From the NCBI GenBank assembly GCA_030272585.1, contig BSYQ01000006.1, positions 4,861,001 through 4,925,000 on the forward strand: a stretch of 64,000 nucleotides of DNA. The letters are read 5' to 3'. Positions 59,193 to 64,000 of this stretch are shown here, piece by piece. Position 1 is the stretch's first letter. Each line of letters opens with the position of its first letter. The notes below the pieces were generated by a model, which saw only the letters and a program-made list of their open reading frames with translations, was not told the origin of the DNA and did no database searches. Source of the stretch: Bryopsis sp. KO-2023 (Eukaryota > Chlorophyta > Ulvophyceae > Bryopsidales > Bryopsidaceae). A program made the translations under genes and the position numbers.

Positions 59193-60549
59193 CTTCCTAA
59201 ATCCCCCCCCCCCAAAAAAAAAAAAAAAAAAAAAAAAATGGAAATAACAATAACAATAACAATAACATTAAAAAAAGAAAAAGAGAGAAAAAAAATAGAA
59301 GTAACAATAACAATAAAAAGAAAAGGAAAATGAAGCGAAAAAGAGGGAAAAAATATTTTACTCATTTGTTCGGAGCTGCATCAATGCTTACTTTCATGAT
59401 GGATTCGAATATCTGATTTTCGCTGTTCCCGAAGAAAGGCGGCATCCCGCTCAGCAAAATGTACAAAATGATGCCGCAGCTCCAAATATCGCATTCCTTG
59501 GAGTAATTTTTCCTCAAAACCTCGGGGGCGATGTAGAACGCGCTCCCTGCCAACTCCTTCAGTTTTTCCCCCTCTTTGAAATACACCGACAGGCCGAAAT
59601 CTATGGCCTTGAGCTCAGCGTTGTCGGAGCGATCGGCCAGAAGGAAATTTTCTGGTTTGAGATCCCTGTGGATGACTCCTAGATTGTGGCAATGCGCCAC
59701 CACCCTCAGCATCGATCGGACCACCTGAGCTGCGTCTTTCTCGGAGTAATGGCCTCGGTCGACGATCCTGCAATTATCATTTGAGAAAAAAGGCCGATAA
59801 ATGGAGTGCTAAAATCACGTCAACTGGCAGGGATGATGATACATTTTCGAAAACCTCAGTCGTTCCAAAGCATATTGAAAAGAAATCGATGACCGATAAA
59901 GATACGTCGCTTGCGTTTCTCCCCCCCCCCAAAAAAAATATATATATGTAACTTGAAAAAAAAAAAATCTTGAACACTCGTAACTTTTCCCCTCACTTTT
60001 TTTCTCCACCAAATTAGGAGCATGCATATCATTTTTTTTCCCCTGACCTTTTTGGCTCCAAAAATAGAGGAAGAAGAAGAGAAGAGAAAGTGCCTTTTTT
60101 TAGATTTTTTCCCGAGTTTTCCCCAGGGCTCACCGATCGAACAGCTCTCCTCCGGTACACAATTCCATCACCAGATGGATCTTGGTCCGGTCCTCAAACA
60201 CCCCCTTGAATCCAATCACGTTTTGATGCCCACCCAAATGATGCAAAAGCTCGATCTCCCGCTTGACATCGTCCACGTCCTCTTGGCAGGCAAGTTTTCG
60301 TTTCGAAATCGTCTTGCAAGCGAACCTCCGTTTGGTTTTCTTGTCAACGGCGATGCGAGTGGTCCCGTAATTGCCTTTCCCCAGAACGTCGCGGAGATCG
60401 TAATGTTCGGCGATGTCTGGGGTGTCTTTGTCGAGCAACCTTTTCCAGGGTCTTTCGATGGGTTTTGAGGCGGCCTCCCCGGTTGCTGGTGCCTGCAGCC
60501 CCACCACCCAGTTCATGATTCGTTGGATGACAAATTGGAACATGCCCAT
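57697..60549 (-). CDS. Calcium-dependent protein kinase (CDPK)
   Basis: Ser/Thr kinase with its own calmodulin-like domain, decoding Ca2+ signals. Exons 60134-60549, 59392-59767, 58933-59090, 58287-58546 and 57697-57947 join in phase to 486 residues. The N-terminus starts MG, a likely myristoylation site. Kinase features: glycine loop GKGNYG (about 57-62), catalytic lysine in ACK (79), IHRDLKPEN (about 171-179), DFGLS, APEVL and the [10 protein letters not shown] helix. The autoinhibitory junction is [20 protein letters not shown]. Four EF-hands follow, starting DVTGKG, DVDGNG, DKDGSG and DKDGDG. The first is degenerate at position 3, the other three look competent. The protein ends MMLQ, close after the fourth hand. 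Exon junctions within the second EF-hand restore a 12-residue loop. Confidence 0.95.
58873..58896 (+). repeat. T-run/G-run composite tract in CDPK intron 3
   Basis: T16, one C, then G7. It sits close to the donor side of the exon ending at 58933 in gene sense. Confidence 0.9.
59167..59238 (+). repeat. GT microsatellite plus C-run/A-run tract in CDPK intron 2
   Basis: An uninterrupted GT repeat at about 59169-59192 is followed by C11 (59203-59213) and A25 (59214-59238), then AATAAC repeats. Confidence 0.95.
59921..59938 (+). repeat. C-run/A-run composite tract in CDPK intron 1
   Basis: C10 followed by A8 and then a TATATA stretch. Confidence 0.95.
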
Positions 60550-60625
60550 GGACCGACCAAAAAATATCCAAAGTAAGGTTCACCCCAAACTGGGTTTACC
60601 CTCCACTGGTTTTCTTTTGTTCTAG

Positions 60626-61328
60626 CTAGAATTGTGGAGTGATCTCTGACGAGCCGACGAAAAACCCCATGAAAACTGCGACGATGACGATTAGATCGAA
60701 ACCATCTTCGGCTGCTTTCATGAAATATCGCGCGTTTGAGTTTCGATCGATCACAGTGAAAATATAACGCAAAAACACCAGAATGAAACAGTTGCCCTGC
60801 CCTGCGCCCCACGCGAACACGAAAGCGAACAATATTCGCATAGGTGGCGGCAGAAACGGTGCCACTCCACCATAAGATACGCACCGATGCTTTCACGTCG
60901 ACCTTCTTGGGTGCAGAAGTCCCGTTGGGGCCAGCAGCGGGATCTTCTTTGCCAAACGAGCCCGGCGAAACGAACACGTTCGACCTCGTTTTCGCTTTCT
61001 TCCACCTGTGCTTGTCGGAAACGATCGGCACGAGGCCAGCTGCGATCAGGGCTTTCACTTCGCCATCACTCAGCATTGACAAGTACTCCGTCCTCACGAC
61101 GGATTCGGAGCTGACGACAACTTCCGTCGCAGCGCCAACGCGCTCCAAGAGATTCACGCGCACTTTGAATCCGCGGACGATACCGGGGTCGCGCTTCACT
61201 TGCACCACCTCCCCAGCCACACACGAGGTTTGAAATTCGTTGGCCCCCTGCGAGTCAGTCTTCGATGTTGGGGTGGCCACCACCACATACACCTCCTCGC
61301 CCGCTATGGGCAAAAATAGGGAATACAT
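60626..61328 (-). CDS. Hypothetical membrane-protein locus with a frame change
   Basis: From 61328 (or from an exon starting after TTGCCCATAG at 61310) one frame encodes about 150 residues with balanced composition and no domain I recognise (GEVVQVKRDPGIVRGFKVRV, LSMLSDGEVKALIAAGLVPIV). Near 60860 the sensible frame changes. The overlapping frame continues with two strong membrane segments (ILFAFVFAWGAGQGNCFILV and LIVIVAVFMGFFVG) and stops at 60626, 76 bp before the CDPK start. I could not find an intron of credible length that joins the frames. A sequencing indel, an unusual intron or two separate genes remain possible. Confidence 0.4.
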
Positions 61329-61951
61329 TCCACGAAGCCCGTTTTATGCCCTGCGCAGCTGCGGCTCTGCACAAGAAAATATCAACTCGATAAAGAAAAA
61401 CGAGAAAAGTGCAGGGGTTGATTGCTGGTGGAGTAACGACGATTTGTGCGCATTCGCCTGGAAGCTGGATTTGGTCATGTTGTTCAAACAGCCTTGTGCG
61501 ATCAGGGGGCCTTGACGTCTTTTCATTCGTTTCTGACAGCCCTGCCCACCATCCAGATCGCCCTCGACGTTGTTCTCAAGACGAACTGCTGGTTGACGTG
61601 GGCAAAGGCTGAGAGCAAGAATTTCCGATGTTTTTTTTGTTTTTTTTGTTTTTTTTCGGAGACCAACCGTCCTCGCCCTCCGCATCACTCTTTTTCAGTA
61701 TCTCTCCCTCAAACTGTAAGAAAATCAACCACAAAATGGGGAATAAATAAATGAGATGGAAGGCAGGGAAGGCCAGACCCCCCCCCCAATCCATTCGTTT
61801 CCCTGCGCATCGTTTGATTTGGCGCTGGATCAGGGTCGAAGGCTGCGCGAATCGCGGACCGCCGTCGTCGTTCGGCCATGTCGTTCAAGAGGCACCGACT
61901 CCTACACCACACCATCGCAGCCTGGTTAGCGCTTCTCACAGATCGACCCAA

Positions 61952-62236
61952 ATGAGCATCGCCGTAGAAGAGGAATTTCTTGGGTGGATTAATCTGGGCG
62001 TCCCCTTTTTTGTCGCAGTGTCGGAGTCGTCAGCGGCGTTTATCTATTTCAAAAGCCTCTGGAGGTGAGTTTTAGCACCACTCGTCGGATTTTCGCGAAA
62101 ATGTCTAGCGCATTGCGATTGGAAGTGTCGGGCGGTTGGGGGTTTGGAAAACGGAATCGGCTGACGGCTCGTTTTGGCTTTAATAGAAATACTGGTTGGA
62201 GCAAGCGGAGAAAGCGAAAGCAGAGAAAAACTTGAC
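61952..62236 (+). CDS. Possible 53-residue single-span membrane protein
   Basis: Exon 61952-62064 ends in a good donor (GGAG/GTGAGT). Joined to an exon from 62187 (acceptor TTTAATAG), it gives one hydrophobic segment (LGVPFFVAVSESSAAFIYF) and a strongly basic tail ending RRKRKQRKT before a stop. Small tail-charged proteins of this kind exist, but without homology the call rests on splice sites and composition only. The upstream region (61329-61951) shows no gene. Confidence 0.3.
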
Positions 62237-62630
62237 CCTTGAGGATCCCACAAAAAGCTGAGGCCTCCCATTGGGCAACGACGTCTCTCGGAGGAAGACG
62301 TCAAATGGTGTTTCGATGAATTTGGAAATGCACAGATCAAGGCGAGATGAAATTGATCAACCGGAGGAAAAATGAAGGAGAAAATTGCCTTCATTGAGTG
62401 TAGGGTTTGGATCACCCACCACATGTCTTTTGTCATTTGGGGGTTAAGGGGGTTTGGGAACTAAATGATGGCAAATCATTTCCATCGGAATTTTCCTTTC
62501 ATGACTGCAGGATAGATGTAAGCAGGAAAATATTTTTAACAAAAAATCGAAGGCCGTCAAGGCAACATCATCGCATTCTAATTCTCAGCAACAAAAAAAC
62601 ATTCTGTGGATACCCTCACAGCTATAATGC

Positions 62631-62673
62631 CCCCCCTCCCCCACCCCCACCCCCACCCCCACCCCCACCCCCC
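62631..62673 (-). repeat. GGGGGT repeat just after the maturase stop codon
   Basis: Six units of CCCCCA on the plus strand, flanked by longer C runs. On the gene strand it is a run of GGGGGT units starting about ten bases after the maturase TAG, so the mRNA would carry a strong G-quadruplex candidate in its 3' untranslated region. Confidence 0.85.
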
Positions 62674-62683
62674 TCGATCAGAG

Positions 62684-63886
62684 CTATCCAGAATGCACCT
62701 TTTCTCCACCCCCCTCATTTCCCCACTCTTCTCTGACGATCCCAGGCTGTGTGTCAGAAGGAACCCCCCTGTGAATGGGGCCTAGCATTTCCCCCCCCTC
62801 TGAATCCCCTCCTCCATTCACCCGCCTCACTTCATTGCCACCATAGTTCCAGCTACCCCTTTCCAGCTGCTTGCCATCGGCCTCATCCCCCCACTCCCTG
62901 TAAGATCTGGAAGGCGACCTGAGGGCTCTGAGCCTCAATTCTGTGATCATGGGGGGTTCCCAATCCTCCGTCATGACGGTGAAGTCAGGTTTGGGCACCT
63001 CCGAAATTCTAGCATACGGAATTTGGACATACTCTTCTTTGCTTCTTTCCCCCGTCTCAGGGTCGATCTTTCCGATGAAACCCTTTCCCACCTTGATTCG
63101 CTTGTCCAGCCATCGGCCGGAGCGTTTGAACACCTTGGCTCGGGATCTGAGTTTGAATTTCGCGGCATACATTTTTGCAATGGAGTGACGCATCACGTAA
63201 CCGCAATAATTGACCAATCTCTGCCGATTCCTGGCCACCTGTAGTTTTTTTTTTCGTTTTCATTCGAACAACACACATGCAGAGAAGATAAGGGTTCATT
63301 CAGCAGGAAAAAAGCGACACAGAATGCTACCAGACATGTGGAAGGTTTTAAAAAAAAAAAAAAAAAAAAATAGGGGGGGGGGGGGGGGGGGGGTAGGCTG
63401 TTTGCTTCTCTCAAGCGCCACAATTGGATCCACAAATGCATGTTATATTGTCAAAAAAACCCAAGAAAAAACGAAAAAGAACAGCCAGCATACATATATA
63501 TATATATAGCAGTACACAAAAGAAATACAGCCAGATTGCTACAACCCACCTGATAGAAATCACAGATGGACAACAGGATCTTTCGGATGATCAAATTCGT
63601 GTCGCTCTGTGGGAAATGCATGTGCTTGAAATTTGGGATGGGGTCCCCATTCTTGTGGCAGTATCCCGCCCTCGCCAGCAGCCTTATGATCTTGTCGGAA
63701 TCCCCATCGACCCCGAAAATGAACCGACTGCTCTGCCTTTGCACCGCTTTGATCGTGTGGCTGTCTTTCATGGCGATGGCCGTCACTTGTTTGGCCTCCA
63801 TGGGGTCCCCGAATTTCGTCCCCAGAATTTCGACGAGTTTGTCGAGGTCTTTGACATCCACCTTGTCATGCTCGGGTGGCCGCTTC
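62684..63886 (-). CDS. Nuclear-encoded group II intron maturase, C-terminal part
   Basis: The last two exons (63550-63886 and 62684-63238) are in the window, and the gene continues past the right edge. The segment from SDKIIRLLARAGYCHKNGDP through PNFKHMHFPQSDTNLIIRKI, the short strand ending CDFYQ, VARNRQRLVNYCGYVMRHSI and AKMYAAKFKL to VFKRSGRWL is the maturase X (thumb) domain that binds intron RNA. The GYC-KNG-P-PNF-HMHFP form is closest to maturases of mitochondrial cox1-type group II introns. It ends with about 120 residues of polar tail not typical of those proteins. Spliceosomal introns show the gene is nuclear. Land-plant nMAT proteins are the functional analogues and act in mitochondria. 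Reverse-transcriptase motifs would lie outside the window. Confidence 0.75.
63350..63393 (+). repeat. A-run/G-run tract in the maturase intron
   Basis: A21, TA, then G21. Unlike most tracts here, this one is AnGn (CnTn in the other strand). Confidence 0.9.
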
Positions 63887-64000
63887 CTACCAACATAAAA
63901 AGAACAGGATTATTTCACCCCTGACAAGCAAAATGTGGATGAAACCACAAACGCTGAAACTTATGCACTGATGCTTTGCAAAGACAGACAAAACCTCGAA

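Noticed and set aside
1-64000. CRISPR arrays, bacterial operons, ribosomal RNA genes
   Set aside because: The window is nuclear eukaryotic DNA. The tandem repeats seen have no regular repeat-spacer structure, and no rRNA-like sequence was recognised.

Overview
The window reads as nuclear DNA of an intron-rich photosynthetic eukaryote with a primary-type plastid. I would place it in the green/streptophyte-algal lineage, but the sequence alone does not settle the species. The supporting evidence is: many GT-AG introns of about 75-450 bp; a PsbP-like protein with a lumen-type presequence and no extra secretory leader; a plant-plastid-type ABCD half transporter; a four-EF-hand CDPK; a plant-like Spinster transporter; and a nuclear gene for a group II intron maturase. 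Noncoding DNA is full of long homopolymer runs. Exon boundaries below were worked out by hand from reading phase and splice consensus. They should be good to a base or two where a complete chain of exons is given.

Bases 1-13,300 are transposable-element territory. A complete non-autonomous LTR retrotransposon (811-9795, minus strand) has two 641-bp LTRs that look identical, a perfect 5-bp target duplication (ATTTC), a primer-binding site and a polypurine tract, but no credible protein gene. It sits inside the gag-protease gene of another retroelement (9796-11635 and 428-810, minus strand), whose Gag is odd in having hydrophobic, membrane-like segments. A diverged partial LTR of the same family lies at 114-427. 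To the right are hairpin-rich direct repeats that may be the leader or LTR of the host retroelement. Exportin-T-like exons, possibly decaying, follow at 13.6-14.8 kb.

From 15.7 kb on the window is gene-dense. In order: a coiled-coil/AT-hook protein (-); a secreted Ala/Cys-repeat protein of unknown function (-); lariat debranching enzyme DBR1 (-, ten exons); an F-box-like LRR protein (+); tubulin cofactor C (+); a YeiH/UPF0324 membrane protein (-); a PP2C phosphatase (+); a large low-complexity protein (+); a small hypothetical gene (+); a PsbP-domain protein (+); a Spinster-type MFS transporter (-); LSM1 (+); an ABCD-type transporter (-); a CDPK (-); an unresolved membrane-protein locus (-); and the last two exons of a nuclear maturase (-, running off the right edge).

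The genes are individually housekeeping or organellar and do not form a pathway. DBR1 (intron lariat turnover), LSM1 (mRNA decay) and the maturase (organelle splicing) share only an RNA-metabolism theme. The most unusual non-genic signals are the nested non-autonomous retroelement with its quasi-repetitive leader and a recurring C-run/A-run composite tract that marks most of the longer introns.
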